A stretch of DNA of 64,000 nt from Piromyces finnis (lineage: Eukaryota; Neocallimastigomycota; Neocallimastigomycetes; Neocallimastigales; Neocallimastigaceae): NCBI GenBank assembly GCA_002104945.1, contig MCFH01000014.1, positions 839,001-903,000 on the forward strand, in the 5' to 3' direction. The translations under genes were made by a program, and so were the position numbers. Shown in pieces: positions 41,211-53,784 of this stretch (its first letter is position 1; each line of letters opens with the position of its first letter). Below the pieces are notes generated by a model. It made no database searches. It worked only from the letters and a program-made list of their open reading frames with translations, and was not told where the DNA came from.

Positions 41211-42359
41211 ATGGACAACCAGACAAAAATTATTACTTTCAATAGATTACCTATATTAGGCGAATCAAATATATCTTTTGACTCATGGAAATTCTCCTTT
41301 GACCATTGGTGTTCTACATTCAAAATCATTGAAGAAGCAGAAAAAATTGATTATTTACTAGCAATAACTGCGAATGTGGCCAGAACAATTGTATATAATT
41401 CCTTAAACAAAAGCAGTCCAGATAACTATGAGACAATTTTAAAGAATCTCAGTAAACATTACAAGAAAACATCCTCCAAGAATTCAAAAATCTTAGAACT
41501 CTCTTCTATTACATTAAAAAAAGATGAAAGTATCTCTGAATTTGATTTAAGATTCACGAAATTATTAAATCAAATAAATAAAACCGTCACATTATCAGAA
41601 TTAATTATAACGTCTTATTATATTAATGCTTTCAGGAACTGGGAAAAGATATATGAAAATCTTATGGAAGAAGAACCAACAACCCTAGAAGACGCCATGA
41701 AGATAACTTCGAAGAAAGAGAAGATAATGAACCTAATGAAAGAAAATAAAGGAAAGGCAATACCCTCTGGAACAAACAAAGAAAAATTCAATAAATTAAA
41801 TAAGTTTAGCAAACTTCAAGAAAATACAGATCATAGTGAAATTATGTACAACACAAAGAATAAAACTAGTACATCTTATCTACTACCAAATACAAGTGAC
41901 AACAATGATAGAATTAAAAAGATGTACAATAATAATCACAACATATATAGAAATTATAATAATAGTAACAGATATGTCTCTAACTTCAATAATCCAAATA
42001 ATAATCCAAATTACAGAATTTATAATAATGCACCAAATTATGATTATCCTAACAATAAAAACGGTTATAATAAATATTATCAAAATAACAACAACAATGA
42101 TAATTTAAATAATAATTACAATAATAAGATAATTAATAATGAACAAAGAAGTAATTATTATAATAGAAATCAATTCAATAACAGAATGGAAGAAAGAAGA
42201 AATATACTTAAAAATAATGCTGACAACAACGACGAAATTCAAGAGTTAACGCAAAAATTGTCAGAACTTAAGATAAACTTCTGTGCAAATTGCTTACGTA
42301 TTGGTCATCAAGACTTCGAATGTCCTGAAAGTTATGATGAAGAAAATTATTTAAACTAA
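41211..42359 (+). CDS. Gag of Ty3/gypsy element 5
   Basis: 382 residues. The N-terminal half aligns well with element 1 Gag ([19 protein letters not shown]; ...[10 protein letters not shown]). A long Asn/Tyr tract follows (about residues 200-330), and one CCHC knuckle, C358-X2-C-X4-H-X4-C371. It ends ...NYLN then TAA, with the TTTAAAC slippery site. The frame is intact although pol is broken, so Gag and the frameshift event could still occur. The longer linker accounts for most of the size difference from element 1. Confidence 0.92.
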   Translation: MDNQTKIITFNRLPILGESNISFDSWKFSFDHWCSTFKIIEEAEKIDYLLAITANVARTIVYNSLNKSSPDNYETILKNLSKHYKKTSSKNSKILELSSITLKKDESISEFDLRFTKLLNQINKTVTLSELIITSYYINAFRNWEKIYENLMEEEPTTLEDAMKITSKKEKIMNLMKENKGKAIPSGTNKEKFNKLNKFSKLQENTDHSEIMYNTKNKTSTSYLLPNTSDNNDRIKKMYNNNHNIYRNYNNSNRYVSNFNNPNNNPNYRIYNNAPNYDYPNNKNGYNKYYQNNNNNDNLNNNYNNKIINNEQRSNYYNRNQFNNRMEERRNILKNNADNNDEIQELTQKLSELKINFCANCLRIGHQDFECPESYDEENYLN

Positions 42360-45300
42360 TTGATGGGAGTATGCAATCTCCCTATATAAACAAAATTGCA
42401 CGTCCAAATCAAAATCTAAATACAATAAATGTGCTTCACAAAAATAAAAACACATCTATTAAACTATTAGATAAAAATAAAATAAATAATACTAATAAAT
42501 CAATAATAAAACCTTCCATTTTGAACCAACCAAAAATTAATATATTAAAGCAAAAGAAGAAAGAAATCAGAGATAGAAGAAGAAGAATAATGGATATCGA
42601 CTCAGAAGAAGAAAGTGAATATAATGAATACAATAATGATAACCAAAATGAAATAAGCTATGTTGAAGAAAGCAGAGAAGAAAATGACAACAAAAATAAT
42701 AAAAGTAACAAAACTAATGAAAATAAAATAAATGAGGAAAACAATAAAAATAATGGAAGCAATAAAGGAAACATTAATAGAAAGGAGGAAAATAATGAAG
42801 ATGATGGAAATACAAAGATTAATAAAATAAAAGAAACTTCAAAAACTCTTAAGCAAAAAGAAACTATTATGGAAACACCAAATAATATAGAAAATAATAG
42901 TAAAAAAATGATAACTAAGAGGAATATGACAGAAATCCAAATGCTTAATAAAAATCAAAAGTTCAATATATTAAAGGAAGCTGATAACCTATTTCCAAAA
43001 ATAAGTTTATCACAATTATTAGCAGCCAGCCCAGCAATTAGAAAAGAATTAGAAATAGGACTAAAACCAAGAGTAGAAAGAATTATTTGCAATATCACCA
43101 ACACTAATATTCCAATAATTATAGGAGAAATCAATAACGTACCATTTAAAATATTATTTGACACTGGTGCTAATGTAAACATTATTACAAAAGAAGGATT
43201 AAGTAAAATTAAAAATATAAACATCTGTAGTACAGAAGAAGAATTAACAATAAAACTAGCGGATGGAACTATAATCTTTACGAATAAATATATATCATTA
43301 AAAATAAGTATAGATAATAATTTAAATATTAAAGAGAATTTTTATATTATTGATTATTATAATACCTTTTATGAAATAATCATTGGAAGAACAATTCAAA
43401 AGAAATATAGATTATTAATAGACCCTGATGATGATGTAATCTATAAAAAGAGCGAAGAAGGTTTAATAAAGATAACAAATATAATAAATAATAGACAAAA
43501 TACACCACTATTAAACTCGGTTATAGTAACGAAAGAAGAAGAAAAAGAATTTCAACAAACCATAGAAGAAATAATTGAAAGTGTACCTAACCCAGTACGG
43601 AAAGAATTCAAAGAACTTATCATAAACAATCAAAAGTGTATGGCTACTTCATTATCACAATTAACAACCGTAAAATTGGAACCACATACTATTACCACCA
43701 CTTCGAACAAATCTATAAAATTAAAGCCATACAAACTTTCGAAAGATCATTCAGATATATTAAAAAAGGAAATAATATCTTTATTAGACAAAGGATTGAT
43801 TGAGCCATCGCACTCGCCATGGTCATTTCCAGTTCTACTAGCTAAGAAAAAGAATGGAAAATGGAGAATGTGCATAGATTACAGGAAACTAAACAACATT
43901 ACCATAAAAGATTCCTATGCACTCCCATTTATAGATGAACTTGTCTCTCTTCAGTAAAAGGTGCGAAAATATTCTCTGCATTAGATCTATTTTCAGGGTA
44001 TCATCAAATACCTATGAATAAGGAAGACATCGAGAAAACAGCCTTCACAACTAAATTCGGGAACTACAATTTCTTAGTGATGCCCTTTGGTCTAACCAAT
44101 GCACCGGCATCATTCCAAAGAGAAATGAACAGAATACTTTTGCCCTTAATTGGCAAATGTTTATTTGTTTATATTGATGATATAGTAATATATTCCAAAA
44201 ATCTAAAAGAACACATTTGTCATTTAAAACAGGTATTCGAAATATTTTCTACATATAATTTATCTATTAACCTTCAAAAGTGTCATTTTTTTAAAGATAA
44301 AGTAGAAGTATTAGGTCATGTATTAACTTCAGAAGGTTTGAAAACATCGCCATCCAAAGTCCAAAGTATTGCCCTATGGGAAAAACCAAGAAACATCTCA
44401 GAACTTAGATCCTTCTTAGGTATTGTTAGCTACTATAGAAAATTCATTAAAAACTTTTCAATAAGAGCCAGTCCTCTATTTAAACTCCTCAAGAAAAATG
44501 TAGATTACATATGGACAGAAGAATGTAACAACGCATTTGAAGATTTAAGACACTGCCTATTAGTGGATCCTATTTTAATTTATCCAGATTTCAATAAACA
44601 TTTTATAGTCAGAACAGACGCTTCAACTAAAGGTATCGGGGGTGTTCTTTTGCAAATGGAGGAAGATAAATTGGAACATCCAATTTATTGTGTAAGCAGG
44701 TCTTTAAAGCCATGTGAAGAAAATTATTCAGTAACAGAATTAGAAGGTTTAGCTTTAATTTACTGTTTAAAAAAGTTTAGTCCATATATTATTAGTAATA
44801 AAAATGAAACCATTTTCATCACTGACCACAAACCATTAATTGGATTTTTCAACAAAAATGTACCAACGAAAGGAAGAATTGCAAGATGGATAGAAGAAAT
44901 AAATAAATACAATATTTCAATAAAATACGAAAAAGGAAAAAGAAATGTATTTGCAGATGCCTTATCAAGACTACCATCAAAAGGAAATGAAGGTATTATA
45001 AATAGTATCAACGCTATCTTGAATGACATTAATCCAAAAGATTTAGATATCCCAGAAGGTATAATTAAATATTTTAATAAAAATTATAAAGTTTTAGACA
45101 ATACATTATATTTTGTAAAAGACGATAAGTTTTTGAAAGTTATACAGAATGAGAGTGATAAAAAAGACATTATAAACAGAGCACACAACATAGGACATGA
45201 AGGTTCAGATAAAACTACTAGAAGAATTATGGATTCGTATTATTGGCCTGGAATATGGAACGATGTAAAAATGTGGATAAAATCATGCAGGAAATGTCAA

Positions 45301-46230
45301 CTCTTCAGACCAAAACCACAACCAAAATATACAGAAGACCATATCACACCAGTGGAAAAACCATTTACAAGAGTTGGACTAGATATAATCGGTCCACTTC
45401 CAACTACCAGATCAGGTAATAGTTACATAATAACTTTAGTAGATTATTTCACAAAATGGCCTGAAGCCAAAGCAATTACTAAATCAGAAGAAATTATTAA
45501 ATTTTTAACAGAAGTAATATCTCGACATGGTCCACCAGAATTAATAATAACTGATAATGGAAGTTCTTTTATTTCGGACGTAACTAAGATGATGATAGAT
45601 TTATACGGATCATAGGTGCACTATGTATCACCACATCACCCACCTTCAAATGGAATGATAGAAAATCGCAATCGGGAAATAGGTAAGATATTAAGAATGT
45701 TAATAGAAGATGAACAGGATTGGGATGAGTGCCTACCATCAGTATTATGGGCACTAAGAACCACAAAAAGCACTAAAACAAAGTTTAGTAGCTTCGAATT
45801 ATTATATGGAAGACGAGATACGTGGCCTATGGAAATTATATTTCCAGACTTATATAAAGAACCACAAGAAACTGAAGAAGAGTACAATTTTAGAAGATTT
45901 TTAAGACACTACAAATGGGTAAAAGAAGCAATGGAATACTCTGATTACGCAAATTAATACTGGGAACATCGAATTGGATTTTCCAAAGCACTTAAAAAGA
46001 AATATAAAGAAGGAGATTACGTAATGATAAAATTAATCAATAGAACTAAACTGCAACCCTATTTTTATGGACCATTCAAAGTTGTAAAGAAACCACAATA
46101 CAATACTGTCGTTTTAGAAGACCCACAAACCGGAAAACTATTAGCAAGAAACGTTCATATCAAAAACATCTATCCCTACACAATAAGAGAGGAATCTTTA
46201 GGAACTTCAAGGGACGAAGTTCATTCTTAA
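42341..46230 (+). pseudogene. Pol of element 5, disabled by one frameshift and two stops
   Basis: Protease ([12 protein letters not shown] near 43157), RT ([29 protein letters not shown] near 44170), RNase H (TDAS near 44618), integrase (HNIGHEGSDKTTRRIMDSYY; GLDIIGPL; TDNGSS) and the GPY-like tail are all recognisable. Against element 1, a 2-base CT duplication near 43942-43949 shifts the frame inside RT and leads to a stop at 43955-43957. A Trp codon has become TAG at 45613-45615, and a Gln codon TAA at 45955-45957. Only Gag plus protease and partial RT could be made. The rest of the frame is well preserved, so decay is recent. Confidence 0.92.
42350..42382 (+). promoter_or_regulatory. -1 ribosomal frameshift signal, gag-pol of element 5
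   Basis: T TTA AAC (42350-42356) is followed immediately by the gag stop TAA (42357-42359). Downstream is the stem GGGAG (42365-42369) with CTCCC (42378-42382). Heptamer, stop position and hairpin core match element 1 despite divergence around them. The pol frame is -1 and open from 42341. Confidence 0.87.
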
Positions 46231-46243
46231 AGAAGGGAGAAAT

Positions 46244-46836
46244 TGATATAAATTGAAATTAATAAATATGAAATTATAATCTTGATATAAACTAACCCTC
46301 AAAACAACTTAAAAATAAATAATAAATAATAATAATATTTAAATGTTTAATTAAAAGTATAAAAATTATTTATTAAAACTCAGTTTAAATTATATTTTTG
46401 TTATAAAATAAACATAGTATAAATAACATTTTAAATAGTAAAATAGTGTTATATTAATTAAATTAATTACTTTAAAATAAATTGTTTCTTTTATTTATTA
46501 TTCATTATTATTTTAAAACATATTAATATTTTATTTTAAAAAGTTAAAACAGAAAGAAAATTATAAATACATGTAATTATTTCCTAATTTAAAAATCAAT
46601 CAATACTTTTAATAAATGTATTAAATAAAAAGTTGATTCAAAAATATATTTTAAAATTGTGTTTTTAAAACATAACTTTTATATTTTGTTAATAATCGTT
46701 ATGTCGAATTAAAATATTTCAAATAACTTTATAATAAAAATTTATTTTAAATCTTTTTTTTTATATAAATTGATAAGAATATTATCACTTTTATAATTAT
46801 TTAATTATAAATTAAGATAATATTAAACACTTATCA
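46244..46836 (+). repeat. 3' LTR of element 5 (family B)
   Basis: Preceded directly by the purine tract AGAAGGGAGAAAT (46231-46243). Starts TGATATAAATTGAAA and ends AACACTTATCA. TTT follows, then LTR A. Confidence 0.93.
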
Positions 46837-46839
46837 TTT

Positions 46840-47627
46840 TGATAAATAATGAAATTAATAAATATAAAATTATTATTATACCTGATTTTTAAGTTAACCC
46901 TAAAAGTAACTTAAAACAAGTTATAGTTTAATTAAGTACTTTACCAAAATTCTAAAATGAAGTTAATCCTAAACACTGCATATATTTTGATTATTGAAAG
47001 AAAATAATAAACTTTAATTAATCGAGATCAAAATATATAACTTTTGTTAAATTAATTGTTAAATTAAATATTTAATAACTTCGTTAGTAAATTACACTTT
47101 AAAAGTAAACAAATATAATAATTCATGTTATAAAATAATATAATTAAACACCTTTATTAAAACATTAAAAATAATTATTACTTTAATTAATTGTAAAATA
47201 AACAACTTTTTATATTCTTTAACTTTTAATTATTACTTTTATTACTTTTATTGTAAATAGTTATTAATTTTATTGTTTTAATGTAAATAGTTAAATCTAA
47301 AAGAAAATATAAATACATGTAAATATTCTCATTTTAATCATTATTATTATTATTAATAAAGAAATATTATATAGTTAGATTAATATTTTATAATTTTAAT
47401 AATCACTTTTATACTTAAATAAATAAAATTTTAAATATTTAAATATTAGAAAAACAAGTGTTTCTAATAAAACAATTTAGTGTTTTAACAAAACAATTTT
47501 ATTAAATTTTATAAAAACGATCTTAAATCTTAATCAATATAACTTATATAGTTATAACAAAAGATATAATATAATAATCACTTTTTGAAGTAAAATTCAA
47601 AATTAAGATTATTATCAAATTATATCA
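46840..47627 (+). mobile_element. A-family solo LTR
   Basis: Starts TGATAAATAATG and ends AATTATATCA, 788 bp. TTT spacer on both sides. The next sequence, starting TGTCACAATAAC (47631), looks like the start of another LTR cut by D. Confidence 0.9.
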
Positions 47628-47630
47628 TTT

Positions 47631-47682
47631 TGTCACAATAACATATATAAAAATTTAAAAAATTTGGACACATGGAAAAAAT
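47631..47682 (+). mobile_element. Short LTR start fragment
   Basis: TGTCACAATAACATATAT follows LTR A with the usual TTT spacer and runs about 50 bp to the D insertion. On the far side of D the sequence continues as Q-like, so this may be a Q variant start. Confidence 0.4.
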
Positions 47683-48674
47683 TGTGAAGATATTAACTGG
47701 ATTTAAAACAAATTCAGATAATATCTATAATTAATTAAACATAATAATTATAATTAAATAATTTCAATGATTATTTTAAAACACCTTTAAAAGTCACCTT
47801 TTAAATTTTGATTCAGTGAAAGGGTTATGATTTCAAAAATTTAATATCAATACACTATAACCCTTAAACAAAAATAAACAAACACAAAACAAAGCGTAAC
47901 TTGCCAAAAACGAGCGCTACGGCTGTAAGTGATACGGCTGTGAAACCAGGTTTATTAGAAAGCTTAAGGAAAAAGCTACATTTTGGTACAATCGCGGTCC
48001 TTCTAACTGGTCATTTAAGGAAGATATGATCATTTGAAGATTTTAATAAGTAAATTAAAATTAATATGATATCAAGTATGGATCATAGACATTTCTTATG
48101 ACTTGACGAAAATTAAAAAGATATCAATAGAAATTCTAATTATATTAATTTAATTAATGATAGTGACTGTTACTAAAAATAGAACTAAACCATTTAGGTG
48201 TAACAGTTAACATTTATAAATTAAATAATTTTAATTATTATAAAATAGGTTAATGGATCAAGTGTTTAAATGATTAATCATATGTTTATTTTATTTTATG
48301 TCATGATAAAACAAACAAACAAACAAACAATCTTATTATGTTATTAATATATTACATGTAATACTTTATTTTTATCAATTTAATAATCTGAACAAAGAAT
48401 ATAAAATAGAATGAATTGAATTCGATTTTAATTCTTTGTAAAGATTATAATTATAATCTTAATTATATAGTTATTAAATATATTATCATTTATATTATTA
48501 TTACTAAATAAATAAAATTTTATAAAAAAGTTATTCTAAAGAATAAATATTAATTTTTCATTTGGAAGTTTAAAGGGTTATTTTATATTTAAATTTAATT
48601 TCTTAAAAAACATATTTACTATATAATTGATAACATTCTGACCTGGCCGCATAACCAAATCCAAAAACTTAACA
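47683..48674 (+). mobile_element. D-family solo LTR with AAAAT target duplication
   Basis: Starts TGTGAAGATATTAACTGG and ends ACTTAACA, 992 bp. It is flanked by AAAAT on both sides (47678-47682 and 48675-48679). Nearly identical to D at 12437-13432, including the ACAAAGAAT/ATTCTTTGT stem (48392 and 48431). Confidence 0.94.
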
Positions 48675-48679
48675 AAAAT

Positions 48680-49250
48680 TGTCAAGAATAGAAGACGATT
48701 AAAAAATAAATTAAATAAACAATTTAAAAATCAAATTTATATTTCAAAAATTATAAAACACTTTTAAAAAATAATTAAAAGATCACTTGGAAAAATTTAA
48801 TATTGAAAAGGGTTAAGGATCACAAAAATTTAATTTTCAATAAATTAACCCTTGAGAAGAAAATGTGCTATACGAAACTAGTGATAACTTCTGAATCTCG
48901 TGTCCTATTTTCCTTTTCTAGAGAATTCAAATCAATTTTATTAGAAAGTACTAGTTGAGATCTATATTCTCACAAATTTTCAGCTAACTTAGACCACTAG
49001 TTCTTGAAATATAGCTATTTAAAGATTTAATTAGTTTCAATTAATATATAATAATATATATTAAAATGATCAATATTAATTTATATAATTAAAGTCATTA
49101 TTCAAGTCATCCAACTTTCTATAAATAATTCAATTTAAAAATTCTCCATTATTATTAAATAAGGTTAGATAATAAATATTCTTGATTACAAACCTAATCA
49201 ATTATAAAAATCAATTAATAATTTTTCAAATAATTTTGATTAATAACCTC
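48680..49250 (+). mobile_element. Q-family LTR fragment
   Basis: AATAGAAGACGATTAAAAAA onward matches Q at 18424-18990 closely. It is truncated at about 49250, where it joins a D fragment. Confidence 0.8.
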
Positions 49251-49700
49251 AATTTAATATTAATACATTATAACCCTTAGCCAAAAATAAATAAACATAA
49301 AACAAGGCGTAACTCGCCAAAAACGAGCGCTACGGCTGTAAGTGATATGGCTTTGAGATTAGGTTTATTAGAAAATATATTACATGTAATACTTTATTCT
49401 TACTAATATCAATTGAATGATCTGAACAAAGAATATAAAATAGAATGAATTGAATTCGATTTTAATTCTTTGTAAAGATTATAGTTATAATTTTAATTAT
49501 ATAGTTATTAAATATATTATATTATTAGTATTAAATAAATAAAAATTTATAAAAAGTTATTTTAAAAATAAATATTAATTTTTAATTTGGAAGTTTAAAG
49601 TATTATTTTATAATTAAATTTAATTTCTTAAAAAAACATTTTTACTATATAATTAATAACATTCTAATCTAGCCGCATAACCAAACCCTAAAATTTAACA
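49251..49700 (+). mobile_element. Rearranged D-family LTR fragment
   Basis: It contains the D middle (GGCGTAACTCGCC near 49307, ACGGCTGTAAGTGATA), then jumps at about 49373 to the 3' part (ATATTACATGTAATAC). It ends with a degraded ATTCTAATCTAGCCGC and TTTAACA. The 5' part is missing and an internal segment is deleted. Confidence 0.75.
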
Positions 49701-50006
49701 ATAATATCTGTATCTAAAATTTAATAAATAAAAATAAGAAAATAAAATAAATGATTTTTATACTTGTTCATTTGCAAGTCTTTGTTAGTTTAAAATATAA
49801 AATTATTTTATTTAATTATAAAATTTTAATATTTAATAACTTTTGTATTATTGTCAATAACAATTACATTGTTTTAATTAATATCTTAATAAAACAAACA
49901 TATTAATAAAACGATTTTTCTTATTTAATTTTAATATTATTTTTGAGTATTAATAAATTTATTAATATTTTATAAATAAAATTAAATTCCTCGAACCATA
50001 ACAAGA
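49701..50006. other. F LTR fragment (minus strand) and AT-rich spacer
   Basis: 49701-49852 matches the minus-strand F copy near 37060-37200 (ACTTGTTCATTTGCAAGTC). The following TGTCAATAACAATTAC may be a J-like start. No gene. Confidence 0.55.
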
Positions 50007-50764
50007 TGATAAATAATGAAATTAATAAATACAAAATTATTATACCTGATTTTAACTTAACCCTAAAAGTAACTTAAAATAAGTTATCGTTTAATTAATT
50101 ACTTTTAACACTGCATATATTTTAATTATTGAAAGAAAATAATAAACTTTAATTAATCGAGATTAAAATATATAACTTTTGTTAAATTAATTGTTAAATT
50201 AAATATTTAATAACTTCGTTAGTAAATTACACTTTAAAAGTAAACAAATATAATAATTCATGTTATAAAATAATATAATTAAACACCTTTATTAAAACAT
50301 TAAAAATAATTATTACTTTAATTAATTGTAAAATAAACAACTTTTTATATTTTTTAACTTTTAATTATTACTTTTATTACTTTTATTGTAAATAGTTATT
50401 AATTTTATTGTTTTAATGTAAATAGTTTAAATTTAAAAGAAAATATAAATACATGTAAATATTCTCATTTTAATCATTATTATTATTATTAATAAAGAAA
50501 TATTATATAGCTTAGTTAATATTTTTATAATTTTAATAATCACTTTTATACTTAAATAAATAAAATTTTAAATATTTAAATATTAGAAAAACAAGTGTTT
50601 CTAATAAAACAATTTAGTGTTTTAACAAAGCAATTTTATTAATTTTTATAAAAACGATCTTAAATCTTAATCAATATAACTTATATAATTATAACAAAAG
50701 ATATAATATAATAATCACTTTTTGAAGTAAAATTCAAAATTAAGATTATTATCAAATTATATCA
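50007..50764 (+). mobile_element. A-family solo LTR
   Basis: Starts TGATAAATAATG and ends AATTATATCA. It has a deletion of about 30 bp in the first 100 bp relative to other copies. 758 bp. Confidence 0.9.
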
Positions 50765-51958
50765 TAGATTCGTTACATACTACTTTAAATATGTATTGTT
50801 AATTAATAGTTGTAAAATAATAATAATAATATACTTTAATAAATTATATTTAATAAAATCTATAACAACTTTGTTAAATATTAGTTTATTATTTAATAAT
50901 TAATTGTTATTAAATAATCTAAAGATATTATATCTATACACAATACAAAAATTATATGAATTAAGAATTGTCTTTTTAAATATTGTTAGTTACAAGATAG
51001 CTAAAATTAAAATTGTGTACTTGAAACAACAATATGGTAGAATAAACAAACATATTGAAGAATTTCACTCTTTCTTAACAATTTAAATAGTGAAGAATTT
51101 TTATTATTAATCTTGTAAAGTTTAAAAATATCAATAGGAAAGCGAAAAGATGGAATTATTTTCTATCACTATGAAATATCACTAAATATGTTTTGATTGA
51201 AAGCCTTTTTCTACCAAAAATAAGATCAATAGGTTACTAGTCATCTAGTTCAATATCCAACAAGAAGAAATATATTTCAACGATCATAAGTTTTATATTA
51301 GTAATAACAACTTTCAAAAACACAATAATTACAGCAATATTTGTAAAGCCTAAAATTACTTTAAAAAACTAAAAAAAATATTTTCTATTAAATATTGAGT
51401 TTTTTTATTAAATAAATCTTTACAAAAAATAAAAAAAATACATTATTTAGAATTTAAAAAAAATAAATATGAAATTATTTTTATGCCTTATTTATTAATA
51501 TATATAATATAAAATAAATATAGATAAATTTAACAATAATACTATTTATTATAATAAATAAAAATAAATAAATAATTATTTTGAAATTAAACAATGTTAA
51601 AATAAAATAAATATAGTTATATTTACATTTTTTTCTAATAAAAATTACATAAATTAATTGAGTTATTATTTTAAATATTTATTCAATAGTTAATTTTTAC
51701 AAAATGATTATTTAATAATTTATAATTTATTAATGATTTTTTCTATAATTTTTTTTTATGTAAAACATTTTCAAAGTATCAAAATATTTTATTACTTATT
51801 TATTTATATATAAATTATTTTTTGTTTATTTTCAACAATTTCCAAATTCCTATCATTATAAAATAAAAATATTAAATAAATAAATTACATTTCACAACTT
51901 TTATCATTACAAATAATAATAATATTATCTCTCAATAATTTTTTACAAAAATATTAAT
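50765..51958. other. Intergenic segment with R remnant; possibly decayed coding DNA
   Basis: 50865-50941 matches the end of LTR R (TAATCTAAAGATAT). About 50940-51370 is slightly richer in G+C and lacks homopolymer structure. It could be a decayed gene, but I cannot recognise a product. 51370-51946 is featureless AT-rich DNA. AAAAA at 51947-51951 is a TTTTT on the minus strand, the likely Pol III terminator for the tRNA pair. Confidence 0.4.
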
Positions 51959-52029
51959 GCCTATTGACGGAATTGAACCACCGACCTTCGCTTTACAAGA
52001 GCGACGCTCTACCACTAAGCCAAACAGGC
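51959..52029 (-). tRNA. tRNA-Thr(TGT), copy 2
   Basis: Same gene as at 2008-2078 with one difference: acceptor GCCTGTT instead of GCTTGTT, giving a C3:G70 pair. Anticodon loop CTTGTAA. 9 bp downstream of tRNA-Gly. Confidence 0.96.
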
Positions 52030-52038
52030 ATTAATTAT

Positions 52039-52108
52039 GCGTTAACCGGGAATCGAACCCGGGCCATTTGCTTGGAAGGCAAATATTCTACCTCTATACT
52101 ATTAACGC
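52039..52108 (-). tRNA. tRNA-Gly(TCC), copy 2
   Basis: Identical in sequence to 2088-2157. First member of the second Gly-Thr pair. LTR G begins 15 bp upstream of its mature 5' end, so this locus is also an insertion target, here occupied by a different LTR family from copy 1. Confidence 0.97.
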
Positions 52109-52123
52109 TTTAATTATTTTTTT

Positions 52124-53248
52124 TGATACGCTACTCACATAAAAACATGATAAAAACTAGCTGAATAAACACGACTTAACCCATAGTAACTTATAATAAA
52201 AATAAACAATAATAACCCTTAAAGATGAATGAATAATAATTTTATGAAAATATAACCCTTTCTTTAAATAAATAATATTATCTTTATTATATAATAAATT
52301 CTGAGTAAAAACGACCTAATAGTGATAATAATAAAATAAATTATTAAATAAAATAAATTATTAAATAAAATAAAACGACTTAATCCAATAATGTACTAAA
52401 ATAATAAAATAATAATAAATAAATAAAAATGAATAAATAAACTAAAAATAAAATGATATACATCAAATTATTAATTCTAGTGTTTATCCAAGTGTTCTTT
52501 AGAAATTCTCTTAAACTTATAAATTAAAAAAATAACTAATTGAGTAATTATTACTAAAATGATAAACTTAAAACCTGGAAATAGAACAATAATAACAATT
52601 CCAAAGATAAAATACAGAACTCTTTTATGTTTCTGTATAAAATGAGTGTTTATAATAATTGATACTTTTAATATTTTAATTTTGTTAAATTTTTATTTTA
52701 ATTTTATTTTAATTTTATTTTAATATTATTTTAATTTTAAATTTTAATTATTTTATTCAAGGTATTATACATTTAATGATAGTCAATGATAATTTATAAT
52801 AATTTTTCTAAATTTAAACATTTTGAAGTAATAAGAAAATCAAATAAGTAATATTCTATAATATTTTATAATACTAAGACATAATTTTAATTTATTCTTT
52901 TAATTTTAATAAATAATAACAATAGTAATAATAACATTTAATAGTTAAAAATAATAATACATGTAATAAATGAAAATGTATAAAAGGAAGATAAAATTCT
53001 TCTTTATAAAGGCGGACAATAAATAGAGAATAAAAAGACCATAAACAGATAATAAATAAATTATAAAATATAATAAAGATTTAATTTAAAACATAATAAG
53101 AGTTTATTTTCGAGTTTTGAGTGATTTATTTGTTAATTATAAAACATATTTTATTTTATTTTAAATTTATTGTTTCATCATTATAATATAGAATTTATTA
53201 TTTATTAAAAACATTATATTATTCACAAATATATCGGTCAACGCATCA
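52124..53248 (+). mobile_element. G-family solo LTR 15 bp upstream of tRNA-Gly
   Basis: Starts TGATACGCTACTCAC and ends GTCAACGCATCA, 1125 bp. It matches G at 14969-16023 with small indels. T-rich sequence before, TTTT after. Confidence 0.93.
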
Positions 53249-53252
53249 TTTT

Positions 53253-53784
53253 TGATAAGGAATAATGATATAATGTTTTTATTATTAAAATAGCTTAACC
53301 ATTTATCATTATTATCATATTTAAGTTAACTAAATTTTTAATTAATAAATTAATATTATTTATCTAAGCTTAAATATTTTAATTAAATTTTATTTTTATT
53401 AAATTGAACTAATATTATATTCTAAATTAAACTTATTTTTAAATTATTAAACTATATTATTTTATAAATTAAACAACTTATTAATTATTTTTATTGTTTA
53501 GTTATTAAAATATCTTTTATTTATTAAGATTTTAATGTATTTTTTTTTGTTTATTTCCGAAATTAATAATTAAAAGTATTGATAATTGATATTAAACTTT
53601 AAATGTATAAATTTATATAAAATAAAAAGAGAAGTTCTAATAAAAACGATATACGAGAAAAATAAAAATAAGAATAAGTATTAAAATTCAAATATTTATT
53701 ATTCCCTATTATTTAACAGAACCTTACCATTTTATTGTAAGAATTAATAATTATTTTTTGTATAAATTAATTCTTATTTAATTA
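53253..53784 (+). mobile_element. Putative M-family LTR fragment
   Basis: TGATAAGGAATAATG follows LTR G after TTTT, resembling the starts of A and C. It runs to the AATTA target duplication of LTR N. Only one copy is seen, so the family is provisional and the 3' end is lost. Confidence 0.5.

Larger units (their letters stand above)
39840..46836 (+). mobile_element. Full-length but mutated Ty3/gypsy retrotransposon (element 5, B LTR)
   Basis: Structure: B LTR (39840-40432), PBS, leader (40448-41210), gag, -1 frameshift signal, pol, purine tract, B LTR (46244-46836). The proteins are clearly related to element 1, but the LTRs are a different sequence family. Pol carries one frameshift and two nonsense mutations. 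The LTRs are equal in length (593 bp) with about four differences seen, so the element is fairly recent. Flanks (GCATT and TTTTG) do not match, so the 3' junction may have been altered by later insertion. Confidence 0.93.

Noticed and set aside
50904-51086. 60-codon ORF on the plus strand
   Set aside because: It begins inside the R LTR remnant, has no recognisable domain, and its length is only modestly above chance in this composition. It is noted only as possibly decayed coding DNA.
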